Positions 24,981-35,103 are shown, numbered from the stretch's first letter. The stretch is 61,580 nucleotides of DNA from Saccharicrinis aurantiacus (GCF_001660705.2 NZ_LYBV02000008.1:1-61580); one strand, 5' to 3'. Notes: generated by a model not told the origin, from the sequence alone. A program made the numbers and translations.

Positions 24981-27900
24981 TTAGTTTTCCTCTTCTATAT
25001 TTTCATTTGGTTCGTTGCTTTTTGCATATTCAGTTGGCGTTTTATTAAACTGCTTTCTAAAACATTCTCTAAAATATTTTACATCGTTAAAACCAACTTC
25101 ATAAACAATATCAGTTACTGATAGTCGGCCTAACTTTAACAACTGACCTGCACGTTTTAGTCTAATTGAGCGAATAAATACATTAGCCGTCTGTCCTAAT
25201 AATGCTTTTAGTTTCTTATTAAGTATTGATTGGCTCATACCCACTTCATCAGCCAACTGAACTACTGTAAACTCTGGGTTTCCAATATTTTTCTCAACAA
25301 CCTTTAATAATCGCTCTATTAATTTTTCATCAATAGAAGTAAAGGTTACTTCCTCCGGTTGAATCTCAAATGACTTAGAGTACTTATTAATTACCAATCT
25401 TCGTGCCTTTAAAATAGAATTAATTTGTGCATCTAACACTTCAATACTAAATGGTTTTGAAACATAAGCCTCAGCTCCTTCGCCTAGTCCAGTCAGTTTG
25501 TCCTTATCTGTTGTTTTGGCCGTAAGCATAACAATAGGAATATGGCAAAGTAAGGTGTCCTTTTTAATTTCATTCACCATTTCAAAGCCATCCATTTCCG
25601 GCATCATTACGTCACTAACAATAAGGTTAGGTAAATGCTTTTTAGCAGCCTCTAAGCCTTCTATTCCATTAAAGGCCTGAATGCAATTATACTTTTCTTT
25701 AAAAGCATCCATTAAAAGTACTTGTACATCAGGATTATCTTCTACTAGTAAAATGGTTTGTTTACTTGTATCAATTTTGATGTCTTTGTTCTCGTATTGG
25801 TTCGATTCAATTGTATTTACTTCATTAACAATAGGCAATGTGTCATTACGCTCTATATTAGATTCTAAAAGGAAATCATTTTTAGCATAGTGTAACTTTC
25901 CTTTTTTAAGATAAACTGAAAATACAGTGCTTATATCAGCTTCGCTTTCAACTGTAATTCTACCAGAATGCAGGTCTACCAAATTTTTAGCAAAGGCTAA
26001 GCCAATTCCAGTACCAGAAACTTTTGATAATTTATGATTACCCGTTTGATAAAAACGATCGAATAAATAAGGTATTTTATTTTTTTCAATACCTGGGCCA
26101 TTATCTGTTACGTCTATTTTTACCCATTCTTGTCCTTCCAGTTCCACTTCTGATAAAAGGATAGATATTTTTCCTCCAGTTCGGGTAAACTTAAATGCGT
26201 TTGATAGCAGATTAAAAAGCACCTTTTCAATTTTATCGTAATCAAACCAGAGTTCCATTACCTTGTATGAGCTTCTAATTTCAAAGTTGATACCTTTTGA
26301 AGAAGCTACATCTTCAAATGCAGAACTTACATCATTCACTAAATCGCAGATATTACCTCGGCCCACTTCTAAAGGCATTTTACCTTTTTCAAGCTTTCTA
26401 AACTCCATGAGCTGTGTAATTAATCGGTTCATTAGCTGAATGTTTTTCATCATTACAGTGTAATTTTTCTTTCTAAATTCAACTGTACTTGTTTCAACTT
26501 TAGTGATTAATTGTTCTAGTGGAGCCTGAATAAGCGTAAGTGGCGTTCTAAATTCATGCGATATGTTGGTGAAAAACTGAAGTTTTAACTGAACCAATTC
26601 TTCACTTTGTTCCTGTTTAAAGTGTTCCATCATTAGCTTGTTCTTCTGTGTAACGGCAATAACAGAGTATCGTCTGAAGAAGAGTAACATGGCCAATAGC
26701 ACCAATATATATAGTATCATTGCCCAAATGGTTCGCCAAAATGGAGGAATTATTTCTATTTGAATGGAACTAGGAACGGTATTCCAAACACCATCATTAT
26801 TTGTTGCTAAAACCTTCAGTGTATAGGAACCTGATGGAACATTTGTATAAATAGCTTTAGGATTAATACTAGAAGCGTGGTTCCAATTTTCTTCAAACCC
26901 ATCCAGTTTATATTTATATTTTATTTTCTCGGGAGCCACAAAATGCATCCCTGAAAATCCAATGCTAAAGCTATTTTCATTGTATTGAAGATCTAACTGT
27001 TCTTCTGAAGCTAAGGTTTTATTAAGTATGATTCGGCCGTTAATTTTTTCTCCAGGGCCAACGTGTTGGTTCAACACATATAATTCGGTAAACTGTATTG
27101 TTGAAGCATAAGGGTTATCTTTGATGTCTGAAGGATAAAACGAATTGAATCCATTAACACCTCCAAAAAGTAATTCTCCATTTCTGCGTTTGCACGATGC
27201 CGCTTCACTAAACTCAAAACCTTGTAAACCATCAATAACAGAATAGTTTCTGATTTCTTCATTTTCAGGGCTAAAACGTGTAAGGCCATTATTGCTCGAA
27301 ATCCATAAATTCCCGTTATTATCTTCTTCAATTGCTTTAATTACATCATTGGGTAATCCATTTCGTGTAGAATAACGTTTAAATATATAATTGTCATTTG
27401 CCTTATCCACAATAAGCGATAAGCCACCACCCATAGTTCCTACCCAACTTCGTCCCTTACTATCTATGAAGAGCGATAATACATAATTATGCCCCAAGGA
27501 AGTTTCAACATTAGGGTTATATTTAACGTTAATAAACCTAGGTGACGTTTCTGTAATTTGGTTGTGCTGTAAAATACTTAAGCCATTGTCAGTTCCTACT
27601 AAAATGTTTCCTTCGTGATCTTCTGCTACAGCTCTAATTTTGTTGGAAGCCAATTCAGATGCACCTCCATTGTTTGAGAAATAATGAGAAATAACCTCAA
27701 GTTGGTCTGATTTTATATTGTATCGGGTTTTATACAAACCATCACCATAGGTACCTAACCAAATATTACCTTTGCTGTCTGTAAGACTTGAGAATACCGA
27801 ATTTCTCACTAAATCAGGGAAAGGTTTAAATTCGATAGTTCCTTTTTTTGATGCTCTGGCAAGTATTACCTTATGTGGATAGCCAGTACCAACTATAACT

Positions 27901-29189
27901 GCATTATCAAGTTGAGGAATAGTGGTAAAACTATATACAAAGTTTTGACTGGATGCAGTGGTATAAATATCTTTATTAATAAAGCTTTTGGTATAATCTC
28001 CTTTGTTCTTTGCTGGAAGTAAAGAAATACCTCCGCCTTCTGTTCCGAACCATATATTACCAACTTTATCTTCGGTAATATCTCGTACTTTATTATACGC
28101 TAAGCTAGATTTTTGAGTTGTTTGGTAATAGTGATTAAATTTTTTCTCATTTAGGTCTAGTTTATTTAATCCACCACCATTGGTGCCAACCCATAGAAGT
28201 CCTGCATTGTCTTCAAATAAGGTAACAACATTATTTTTAGATAAACTTTTAAGATTATTAAATTCTGATTGAAAGTGTTTTATCGGTTCAAGCTTTATAT
28301 TGATAGGATCCCATTTGTATTGGTATAAGCCAGAAGGGTTTCCTCCAAAATAATAGCCCATTGAGCTTAATAAATGTTTGTTAAAGAAGATATCTGTTAG
28401 GTATCTTGGTTTTATTCCATTTTTAATATCATCGTTAGTAAAATAGCAAGTGCCCAAATAACTTGTAGCTAAATACCCTCCTTCTACTTCTGTAAAGTTC
28501 ATGCAGGTACTAGGAGGTAAAATTTTTATACGTTCAGTATGTAATTCAAACTGTTTATTAAGATGTGCCTGAAATAACCCGCTATTGCTTCCAAACCATA
28601 TTTCACCTTTGGTATCTTCTTTTATAAAGTAAATATTGGTAACGCTTTTAGCTTCACCTTGGCCATCCTTCGAAAAATCAGCTCTAAAATAAACTCCTTT
28701 ATATTCTCCATTTTTGTATGCATTATGATCTATTATACTTAGGCCACGTGCTGTTGGAACCCAAAGTCTATTATCAGAATCGAGATACAACTTTATCACT
28801 TGTTTATCTGTAAAAAAACGCTGGCCATTATGCTCATATGGGAATTGATGAAATTCTTCTTGCTCACGATCAAAGTACCAAATGCCGTCGTCAGAAGTTC
28901 CTATCCAGAAATTGCCTAAGTCATCTTCTACCATGCAATACGGCAAATTACTTCCAATAGGATGTGTCATCGGGGTAGTAAATTGATAAACTTTCATGGT
29001 CAGTCCATCATACCTGTTGAGTCCATCAACAGTACCAAACCACATAAACCCCTTCGAGTCCTGATGTATGAAATTGATATCGTTTTGAGAAAGACCGTGT
29101 TTCGTATTTAGGTATTCAAAATCAGATTGAGCAATTAGAGATAGGGAGAGGATCAACAAAAGTGATAATAGTACTTTACGCATAATCAT
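24981..29189 (-). CDS. Hybrid two-component system regulator (HTCS) of the PUL
   Basis: A 1402-residue one-protein signalling system. A signal peptide (1-20) is followed by two-component-regulator propeller repeats (about 25-700, repeated DxxGxxWxGTxxGL patterns), a Y_Y_Y domain (about 740-800), a membrane helix (about 812-835), the HisKA domain with FFTNISHEFRTPL (His near 875), ATPase with NAFKFTR, DNGPGIE and GTGIGLAF (about 990-1080), a receiver (ILLVEDNPD near 1145, phosphoacceptor Asp in VSDVMMPEM near 1193, Lys in YVSKPF) and an AraC-type DNA-binding domain (about 1300-1390). It should sense an oligosaccharide in the periplasm and activate PUL genes. Its own promoter region shows no C-tract motif, which suggests constitutive expression. 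Confidence 0.95.
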   Translation of the reverse strand: MIMRKVLLSLLLILSLSLIAQSDFEYLNTKHGLSQNDINFIHQDSKGFMWFGTVDGLNRYDGLTMKVYQFTTPMTHPIGSNLPYCMVEDDLGNFWIGTSDDGIWYFDREQEEFHQFPYEHNGQRFFTDKQVIKLYLDSDNRLWVPTARGLSIIDHNAYKNGEYKGVYFRADFSKDGQGEAKSVTNIYFIKEDTKGEIWFGSNSGLFQAHLNKQFELHTERIKILPPSTCMNFTEVEGGYLATSYLGTCYFTNDDIKNGIKPRYLTDIFFNKHLLSSMGYYFGGNPSGLYQYKWDPINIKLEPIKHFQSEFNNLKSLSKNNVVTLFEDNAGLLWVGTNGGGLNKLDLNEKKFNHYYQTTQKSSLAYNKVRDITEDKVGNIWFGTEGGGISLLPAKNKGDYTKSFINKDIYTTASSQNFVYSFTTIPQLDNAVIVGTGYPHKVILARASKKGTIEFKPFPDLVRNSVFSSLTDSKGNIWLGTYGDGLYKTRYNIKSDQLEVISHYFSNNGGASELASNKIRAVAEDHEGNILVGTDNGLSILQHNQITETSPRFINVKYNPNVETSLGHNYVLSLFIDSKGRSWVGTMGGGLSLIVDKANDNYIFKRYSTRNGLPNDVIKAIEEDNNGNLWISSNNGLTRFSPENEEIRNYSVIDGLQGFEFSEAASCKRRNGELLFGGVNGFNSFYPSDIKDNPYASTIQFTELYVLNQHVGPGEKINGRIILNKTLASEEQLDLQYNENSFSIGFSGMHFVAPEKIKYKYKLDGFEENWNHASSINPKAIYTNVPSGSYTLKVLATNNDGVWNTVPSSIQIEIIPPFWRTIWAMILYILVLLAMLLFFRRYSVIAVTQKNKLMMEHFKQEQSEELVQLKLQFFTNISHEFRTPLTLIQAPLEQLITKVETSTVEFRKKNYTVMMKNIQLMNRLITQLMEFRKLEKGKMPLEVGRGNICDLVNDVSSAFEDVASSKGINFEIRSSYKVMELWFDYDKIEKVLFNLLSNAFKFTRTGGKISILLSEVELEGQEWVKIDVTDNGPGIEKNKIPYLFDRFYQTGNHKLSKVSGTGIGLAFAKNLVDLHSGRITVESEADISTVFSVYLKKGKLHYAKNDFLLESNIERNDTLPIVNEVNTIESNQYENKDIKIDTSKQTILLVEDNPDVQVLLMDAFKEKYNCIQAFNGIEGLEAAKKHLPNLIVSDVMMPEMDGFEMVNEIKKDTLLCHIPIVMLTAKTTDKDKLTGLGEGAEAYVSKPFSIEVLDAQINSILKARRLVINKYSKSFEIQPEEVTFTSIDEKLIERLLKVVEKNIGNPEFTVVQLADEVGMSQSILNKKLKALLGQTANVFIRSIRLKRAGQLLKLGRLSVTDIVYEVGFNDVKYFRECFRKQFNKTPTEYAKSNEPNENIEEEN

Positions 29190-29240
29190 TTGTATTGAGT
29201 ATTATTAAGTATGATGTTTCAATATGTTATGTTGAAAGAA

Positions 29241-29273
29241 ATATCCTCGATATCTAAAATGAATCGAGGATAT
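29241..29273 (-). terminator. Hairpin between GH3 and HTCS genes
   Basis: ATATCCTCGAT (29241-29251) and ATCGAGGATAT (29263-29273) are perfect 11-bp arms around an 11-nt loop. On the minus strand a T-rich stretch follows. It probably ends the GH3 transcript before the HTCS gene. Confidence 0.55.
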
Positions 29274-29324
29274 ATTATACATATGTGAGACTAAAAAGTT
29301 ACTCTATTAAAAACATCTTGGTGT

Positions 29325-31511
29325 TTATATTACAATAAACTTTAATTCAACAGGTTTTGAAGCTCCAAGTCTTTCATAATCTTTAACCGGAGATGTAGCG
29401 CCAATTATTAGTGTATATTCACCTTTAGCAATAACTCTTTTCCCTTCTTCAGTATATTGCCCCATTTGTTCGGGTTTAATATCAAATGAAACTTCTGTTT
29501 TACTTCCTTTGCTTAGGTTTATTCTGTCAAATCCAACTAGTTTCTTGTATGGAGCATCATCTCCTGCACCTGGTTGGATTAAATAGGCTTGCACCACTTC
29601 TTCACCATCTCTATCTCCAATATTCTCAATATTACATGATACTGTAATTGCATTACCTCTTTTAATTTTTGTTGCACTAGCAGTGGCATCAGCATATTTA
29701 AATTGCGTATAACTTAAGCCAAAACCAAATGGAAATAATGGGTCTGTTTCCATGTATTTATAGGTACGCCCTTTCATTGAATAGTCTTCGTAAGCTGGCA
29801 GATCATCTAATGTTGATAAGAAAGTTAAAGGTAAACGACCCGAAGGTGATATTTTACCAAAAAGAACATCAGCAACAGCTGTTCCTCCATCCTGACCAGG
29901 ATACCATGCCCATAATATAGCATCGGCCAATTCAGCAACTTCAGGAATCACCATTGGGCTACCTCCTGTCATTACAACAATTACAGGTTTGTTATTGTCC
30001 TTGCGAAGCTTTCTTAAAAAGTTGAGTTGATTTTCTGGTAAGTATGGTTTTATTCTATCTCCTTTAGAGTCTGAAGCAATGGCTTCACCCTCTTCTCCTT
30101 CAATAGCACCGGTAATACCTAAAACTGCAATTATGGCTTCTGAGTCTTTAGCTTCACCTGTTGTCCAGTCAATCGGATTAACATTTTCTCTGTAAGGAAG
30201 ACAACCTTGCTTATAGTTGATAGTGGTTCCAGCGCTTACAGCAGCAGTAATACCTTCAAGCATGTTTACAAGCTTATTACTCATCCCATAATAATTACCT
30301 AGTAACACTTCACTATTGTTAGCTTGTGGGCCTGTAACGTATAGGTTATTAATATTAGGTGATAATGGTAATACATTGTTTTTATTGGTTAAAAGAACAA
30401 TTGACTTACGTGCAGCTTCCAGTGCGATGTCACTATGTTTTTGGCTACAGATTACTTCTTCGCCTACGCTATTGTATGGGTTTGCCTCAATTGGATCAAA
30501 TAAACCTAGTTTAAACTTGGTGCGCAATAAAGAACGTAGTCTTACATCAATCGTATCTTCAGTAACTAAACCTTGCTTGTGTGCACTTAATAGGTTTTTA
30601 TATACACTTCCGCAGTTTAAATCAACCCCGCTATTTATCGCTAGTGCCGCTGATTCTTCAGGTGTTTTAGTTACTTTATGATATAGATGAAAGTCTGAAA
30701 TAGCACCACAGTCGGAAACAATATGCCCTTTAAAGCCCCATTTTTTTCGTAATATATCTTGCAATAAAAAAGGACTACCACAAGCAGGCTCTCCTAACAC
30801 TCTATTGTAGGCACCCATTACAGTTTCAACACTAGCCTCTTTTACTAATGCTTCAAAGGCAGGTAGGTACGTTTCGTATAAATCTTTTTGTGTGGTGAAT
30901 GCATCAAATTCATGACGAAACTCTTCTGGACCTGAGTGTACAGCATAATGTTTTGCACAGGCAGCAGCTTTCAAGTATGTTTCATCATTACCTTGTAATC
31001 CATTCACAAATGCAACTCCTATTCTAGAAGTTAGATATGGATCTTCTCCATATGTTTCTTGTCCACGGCCCCATCTAGGATCTCTGAATATATTTACATT
31101 AGGAGTCCAGAACGTAAGACCAGCATAACGTGATCTATTTTCTTTTTGAATAGCAATATTAAATTTGGCTCTAGCTTCATCAGAGATAGCCGTTGATACT
31201 TCTTCTATTAAGTCAACATCAAAGGTTGCGGCTAAGCCTATTGCCTGAGGAAAGACTGTAGCTCTACCATTGCGAGCCACCCCATGCAAACATTCGTTCC
31301 ACCAATTGTATTCCGGTATATCTAATCGAGGAATTGCTTTACTAACGTCTAATAATTGGGAGGCTTTTTCTTCCAAAGTCATTGCCTCAATTAAAAGGTC
31401 AATACGTTCTTCAGTTGGAAGGTTATGATCTAGCCATTTAAATTCTGTTTCTTGTGCTATTGAAACTTTTGTAACAATAAACAAAGTGAGTATTAGGATT
31501 ACATTTTTCAT
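29325..31511 (-). CDS. GH3 beta-glucosidase/beta-xylosidase family enzyme
   Basis: A 728-residue exported exo-glycosidase with signal peptide ending SIA-Q. The N-terminal barrel contains WWNECLHGVAR, FRDPRWGRGQETYGEDP, KHYAVHSGPE and the nucleophile motif IVSDCGAI (Asp267). The alpha/beta sandwich carries GEEGEA (acid/base candidate region, about 450-460), and a fibronectin III-like domain ends the protein (about 625-715). The ATG at 31511 starts the signal peptide; a TTG six codons upstream is less likely. Sequence features (NECLHGV) resemble the xylosidase/arabinosidase branch of GH3, but the galactan context makes the true substrate uncertain. It is divergent from the GH2 gene and has a C4-tract promoter. 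Confidence 0.92.
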   Translation of the reverse strand: MKNVILILTLFIVTKVSIAQETEFKWLDHNLPTEERIDLLIEAMTLEEKASQLLDVSKAIPRLDIPEYNWWNECLHGVARNGRATVFPQAIGLAATFDVDLIEEVSTAISDEARAKFNIAIQKENRSRYAGLTFWTPNVNIFRDPRWGRGQETYGEDPYLTSRIGVAFVNGLQGNDETYLKAAACAKHYAVHSGPEEFRHEFDAFTTQKDLYETYLPAFEALVKEASVETVMGAYNRVLGEPACGSPFLLQDILRKKWGFKGHIVSDCGAISDFHLYHKVTKTPEESAALAINSGVDLNCGSVYKNLLSAHKQGLVTEDTIDVRLRSLLRTKFKLGLFDPIEANPYNSVGEEVICSQKHSDIALEAARKSIVLLTNKNNVLPLSPNINNLYVTGPQANNSEVLLGNYYGMSNKLVNMLEGITAAVSAGTTINYKQGCLPYRENVNPIDWTTGEAKDSEAIIAVLGITGAIEGEEGEAIASDSKGDRIKPYLPENQLNFLRKLRKDNNKPVIVVMTGGSPMVIPEVAELADAILWAWYPGQDGGTAVADVLFGKISPSGRLPLTFLSTLDDLPAYEDYSMKGRTYKYMETDPLFPFGFGLSYTQFKYADATASATKIKRGNAITVSCNIENIGDRDGEEVVQAYLIQPGAGDDAPYKKLVGFDRINLSKGSKTEVSFDIKPEQMGQYTEEGKRVIAKGEYTLIIGATSPVKDYERLGASKPVELKFIVI

Positions 31512-31553
31512 TAATAAAATATTTAGCAATTAAATTGATTTTAATGTTGGAAT

Positions 31554-31613
31554 CAAATCTACAAAAAAGCAAAGATAATCTCTTGGTTATTTTGATAATA
31601 TGAACAGGGGTAA
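31554..31613 (-). promoter_or_regulatory. GH3 promoter with C4 tract (proposed HTCS site)
   Basis: Minus-strand AATTTACCCCTGTTC (C4 at plus 31607-31610) lies 49 nt before TTTG of TAGATTTG (plus 31561-31554), an exact -7 match. A second C4 tract (plus 31660-31663) lies further upstream. Confidence 0.5.
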
Positions 31614-31706
31614 ATTCTACTACTTCAAAGTGTTTGTATTTGTAATGTGCATATAGTCAGGGGATAATGTTTGTTTGTGATTGAGTGTGTGCTAAACCAT
31701 TAGATT

Positions 31707-31769
31707 AATTATCCCCCCTATTACTATATTATAATTTCATAATCGATTCTGAATTTATCAGTAGTTTTA
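31707..31769 (+). promoter_or_regulatory. GH2 promoter with C6 tract (proposed HTCS site)
   Basis: AATTATCCCCCCTATTAC (C6 at 31714-31719) lies 46 nt before the TTTA of TAGTTTTA (31762-31769), a -7-like box one base from consensus. Confidence 0.5.
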
Positions 31770-31794
31770 CATTAAACTCAAAAATGGAAAAGTA

Positions 31795-34293
31795 ATGCAC
31801 AATAATAAGTATGTAATGAATAAAGTTACAAACACTTTAGTTGGTCTTTTCGTATTAATTATACTCAGTTCGAGTAGTTGTGAAAAAAAAGACTATGAAG
31901 TTGATCAGGATTTTAATTCTGGTTGGGTATTTAATAAAGATGATTTAGAAGGTGTTGAGAATATAGATTTTGACGATTCTAAATGGCGAGAAGTTACCTT
32001 GCCACATGATTGGGCAATTGAAGGACCCTTTAGTAATGAATACAATGCTCGTACTGGCGGATTACCAGTGCATGGTATTGGTTGGTATAGAAAGCATTTT
32101 TCCGTTGAAAAAAAGCATGTAAACAAAATTATTTCAATTGAATTTGATGGTGTAATGAGTAATTCAGAGGTTTGGGTAAATGGTCATCATGTAGGTACCC
32201 GACCAAATGGATACATCGGATTTGAATACGACATCACTAAATATATAATGTTTGGTAAGGATAATGTTATTGCAGTAAAGGCTGCACCTGAGGATTTGGG
32301 CGCAAGGTGGTATACTGGAGCTGGTATTTATAGAAATGTACGTTTAAAAATCAACAATAAGGTACATATCCCACAATATGGAACTTATATAACTACTCCT
32401 AAAATCACAAGTGAGAGTGCAATTGTTAATATAGAGACTTCAGTTGTTAATAATACTAACTCTGAAACTTCAGCCCACCTAGTAACTTGTATTATAGATC
32501 CTAATGGGATAGAGGTTGCTAAATCAACAAAGGATATTATCATCCAAAAAGGAAAAACGGGTATTGCAAGTGTTGACCTTGCTGTTAAAGCGCCAATACT
32601 TTGGGATATTTATACGCCAAACTTATATAAAGCGGTAAGTGAAATAGTAATTAAAGGTCAGATAGCAGACCATTTTGAAACCAACTTTGGAATTAGAGAT
32701 ATTAAGTTTTCTAGAGAGAAAGGGTTTCAGTTAAATGGTAAAACAGTAAAGCTTGAAGGTGTATGTATGCATCACGATCAGGGTGCACTAGGGGCAGCTA
32801 TAAATTATAGGGCAAAAGAACGCCAGATAGAGATAATGAAAAGTATGGGTGTTAATGCCATCCGAACAAGTCATAATCCGCCGTCTCCTGAACTATTGCA
32901 AATTTGTGATAGAATGGGAATAGTTGTTCAGGTTGAAGCTTTCGATGAGTGGAAATTAGGCAAAGTTGAAAACGGCTATCACAAATATTTTGATAGGTGG
33001 CACGAGCGTGATTTAACAGATATGATTAAACGCGATAGAAACCACGCTTGTGTTATTATGTGGAGTATAGGAAACGAAATTTTAGAGCAGAGTAGAAAAG
33101 ATGGTTGGAAATTAACCAAGCATTTAAATGATATTTGCCATAGGGTTGATCCAACGCGCCCAACAACAGCCGGGTTTAATTATTTCCCAGCTCCGTTTAA
33201 AAACAAGTTGGCCAATTATATCGATATTGTTGGAATGAACTATTGGCCTTTAAATTATCAAGAGATTCTCGATGAAAATCCGAATATGATTGTGTATGGT
33301 TCTGAAACTTCATCTCAAACAAGTAGCAGAGGTGTGTATCATCTACCAATTGAACCGATGCACCAACATAGCACAAATCATGTCTCTAGTTATGATGGAA
33401 CAGTTGGGCCTCCTTGGGCATACCCACCAGATGTAGAGTTTGAGCAACAAGAGAAAGTGACTTCTTCTTTGGGCGAGTTTATGTGGACAGGTATAGACTA
33501 TTTGGGAGAACCAACACCATATGGTGGTAGAGATAACTCAACAAATGGATATTGGAATGATGATTGGCCTTCTCGTTCATCTTATTTTGCCCCAGTCGAT
33601 TTAGCTGGTTTTCCCAAGGATAGATATTATTTGTATCAAAGTCAATGGACTGAAGAACCAATGGTGCATGTATTGCCGCATTGGAATTGGGAAGGAAAAG
33701 AAGGAGATATGATCCCTGTTTATTCTTATACAAATTGCGATGAGGTAGAGCTTTTTGTTAATGGTAAATCTATGGGTAAAAAGGTAAAGGGTTTTGATTT
33801 GACTCCTATTCCTGCTGAATTTCACTTTTTCGAGAAAGGAACTTACGAGTCAAAATACCGTTTATCATGGGAAGTGCCTTATCAAGCCGGAAATATTAAG
33901 GTAGTAGCCTACAAAGATGGCAAAGCAGAAGCAACTAAGGTAATTCATACAGCAGGTAAAGCAGATCGTATTGAATTAGAGGTAGATCGTAATGCAATAA
34001 CTGCTGATGGTACTGATTTATCGTTTATAACAGCTAGGATTCTTGATAAAGACGGAAACTTTTGCCCAATGGCTGATAACAGAATTACATTCACCATAGA
34101 AGGTTCTGGTATTTTAGCAGCTACGGATAATGGAGATCAAACTTCTCTTGAATCATTCCAGGCGGATAATAAAAAAGCATTTAACGGTATGTGTTTGGCC
34201 ATAATTAAAGCAACTAATAGTGCAGGAACAATTAATGTGAAAGCATCAGCAAAAGGTATTTCAGGAGCAAGTGTTTCTATTATCACAAAGTAA
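31795..34293 (+). CDS. GH2 beta-galactosidase-type lipoprotein
   Basis: An 832-residue lipoprotein: signal up to SSSSC (Cys29) followed by EKKDYE. Domain order is GH2: jelly roll (about 38-190), Ig-like (about 195-300), TIM barrel (about 305-590), then a DUF4982-like and an invasin/Ig-like C-terminal domain. The catalytic acid/base is E428 in MWSIGNE and the nucleophile E504 in VYGSETSS. It should release terminal beta-linked galactose (or a related sugar) from oligosaccharides. A second ATG at codon 8 (31816) would give an equally good signal and may be the real start. The gene is transcribed divergently from GH3. A terminator ends it before SusC. Confidence 0.92.
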   Translation: MHNNKYVMNKVTNTLVGLFVLIILSSSSCEKKDYEVDQDFNSGWVFNKDDLEGVENIDFDDSKWREVTLPHDWAIEGPFSNEYNARTGGLPVHGIGWYRKHFSVEKKHVNKIISIEFDGVMSNSEVWVNGHHVGTRPNGYIGFEYDITKYIMFGKDNVIAVKAAPEDLGARWYTGAGIYRNVRLKINNKVHIPQYGTYITTPKITSESAIVNIETSVVNNTNSETSAHLVTCIIDPNGIEVAKSTKDIIIQKGKTGIASVDLAVKAPILWDIYTPNLYKAVSEIVIKGQIADHFETNFGIRDIKFSREKGFQLNGKTVKLEGVCMHHDQGALGAAINYRAKERQIEIMKSMGVNAIRTSHNPPSPELLQICDRMGIVVQVEAFDEWKLGKVENGYHKYFDRWHERDLTDMIKRDRNHACVIMWSIGNEILEQSRKDGWKLTKHLNDICHRVDPTRPTTAGFNYFPAPFKNKLANYIDIVGMNYWPLNYQEILDENPNMIVYGSETSSQTSSRGVYHLPIEPMHQHSTNHVSSYDGTVGPPWAYPPDVEFEQQEKVTSSLGEFMWTGIDYLGEPTPYGGRDNSTNGYWNDDWPSRSSYFAPVDLAGFPKDRYYLYQSQWTEEPMVHVLPHWNWEGKEGDMIPVYSYTNCDEVELFVNGKSMGKKVKGFDLTPIPAEFHFFEKGTYESKYRLSWEVPYQAGNIKVVAYKDGKAEATKVIHTAGKADRIELEVDRNAITADGTDLSFITARILDKDGNFCPMADNRITFTIEGSGILAATDNGDQTSLESFQADNKKAFNGMCLAIIKATNSAGTINVKASAKGISGASVSIITK

Positions 34294-34346
34294 TTAGTAT
34301 AGAGTTCTATATACACTTCGTAAGAGTGTTTCTATTTAAATATCTT

Positions 34347-34379
34347 AAAGCATCGTATGGTAACATATGATGCTTTTTT
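34347..34379 (+). terminator. Terminator after the GH2 gene
   Basis: AAAGCATC-G-TATG pairs with CATA-T-GATGCTTT around GTAA and is followed by a T run. In the 810-bp gap that follows, 34380-34925 shows no gene or clear element. Confidence 0.85.
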
Positions 34380-34925
34380 GTTTAATGGATATATCCTATT
34401 CCGTTATTTAAAATATTTTTTATCTGCCAATAAGAGTAGTTATAATTTTATTTTATGCCGTAATAGTTATAATTCAGACAAGCTTGAATTAGTCAGCTTC
34501 CTACAATTTTCCTTCATGCTTTTTCATAACTTGAGCTGATATTAATTGAATAATTATGATGAAAATTCAATGAATAGATAATTAAACTCCACTCCTTTTT
34601 TGAGAGTTTTTTATTCTCATGGTATTCTGTTTGGTTATCGAGTATTGATATTGACTAGCTTATTAAAAAATGGTTTATTGAATTGAATCATAAGTGATCG
34701 AGGTTCAAATTTTTAATACAAATTCTAGTTTTTTTCCTGTACTCATTTCTAAAAACACTTATAGTTAAAAAATGTAAATTACATTTCTCGTATTTTAAAT
34801 GCATGAGGGTTATTGGTAGTTGTTTTTTTTGTAGTTATATTTCGACTTCCATGGTCATTTGCATTATTGAGATTGCTGTTAGTTCAATATTGTAATGATC
34901 TATATATTAATAATTTGTGGTCGAT

Positions 34926-35028
34926 AGGGGGTATAATAAGCCCCCTGTAATTGCTCTCGTGTAAAAAAAATCCCCCGTAATTGATAATACTTTCTAGGAT
35001 ATCATTAAAGGATGTTAATGTAGTTTTG
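34926..35028 (+). promoter_or_regulatory. SusC promoter region with two C5 tracts (proposed HTCS sites)
   Basis: CCCCCTGTAATTG (34941-34953) and CCCCCGTAATTG (34972-34983) form a direct repeat 31 bp apart. The first C5 can also pair with AGGGGG at 34926-34931. The second tract lies 48 nt before TTTG of TAGTTTTG (35021-35028), an exact -7 match. The start codon is 75 nt further on. Confidence 0.55.
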
Positions 35029-35103
35029 AAATCACAAAAAGTGTAAAAAAACATTAATTCCGAAAGTGTGTGGTATGTCTAATACTTTAATCTTAAAAAT
35101 GAA

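Noticed and set aside
31795-34293. Altered catalytic site in the second GH2 enzyme
   Set aside because: Both catalytic glutamates (E428, E504) are in normal motifs.
34357-34539. 60-codon frame after the GH2 gene
   Set aside because: It begins inside a terminator hairpin and its product is a random-looking mix of aromatic and hydrophobic residues.
34926-34976. G-quadruplex at the G5/C5 tracts of the susC promoter
   Set aside because: Fewer than four G tracts on one strand are close enough together; an operator explanation fits all five promoters better.
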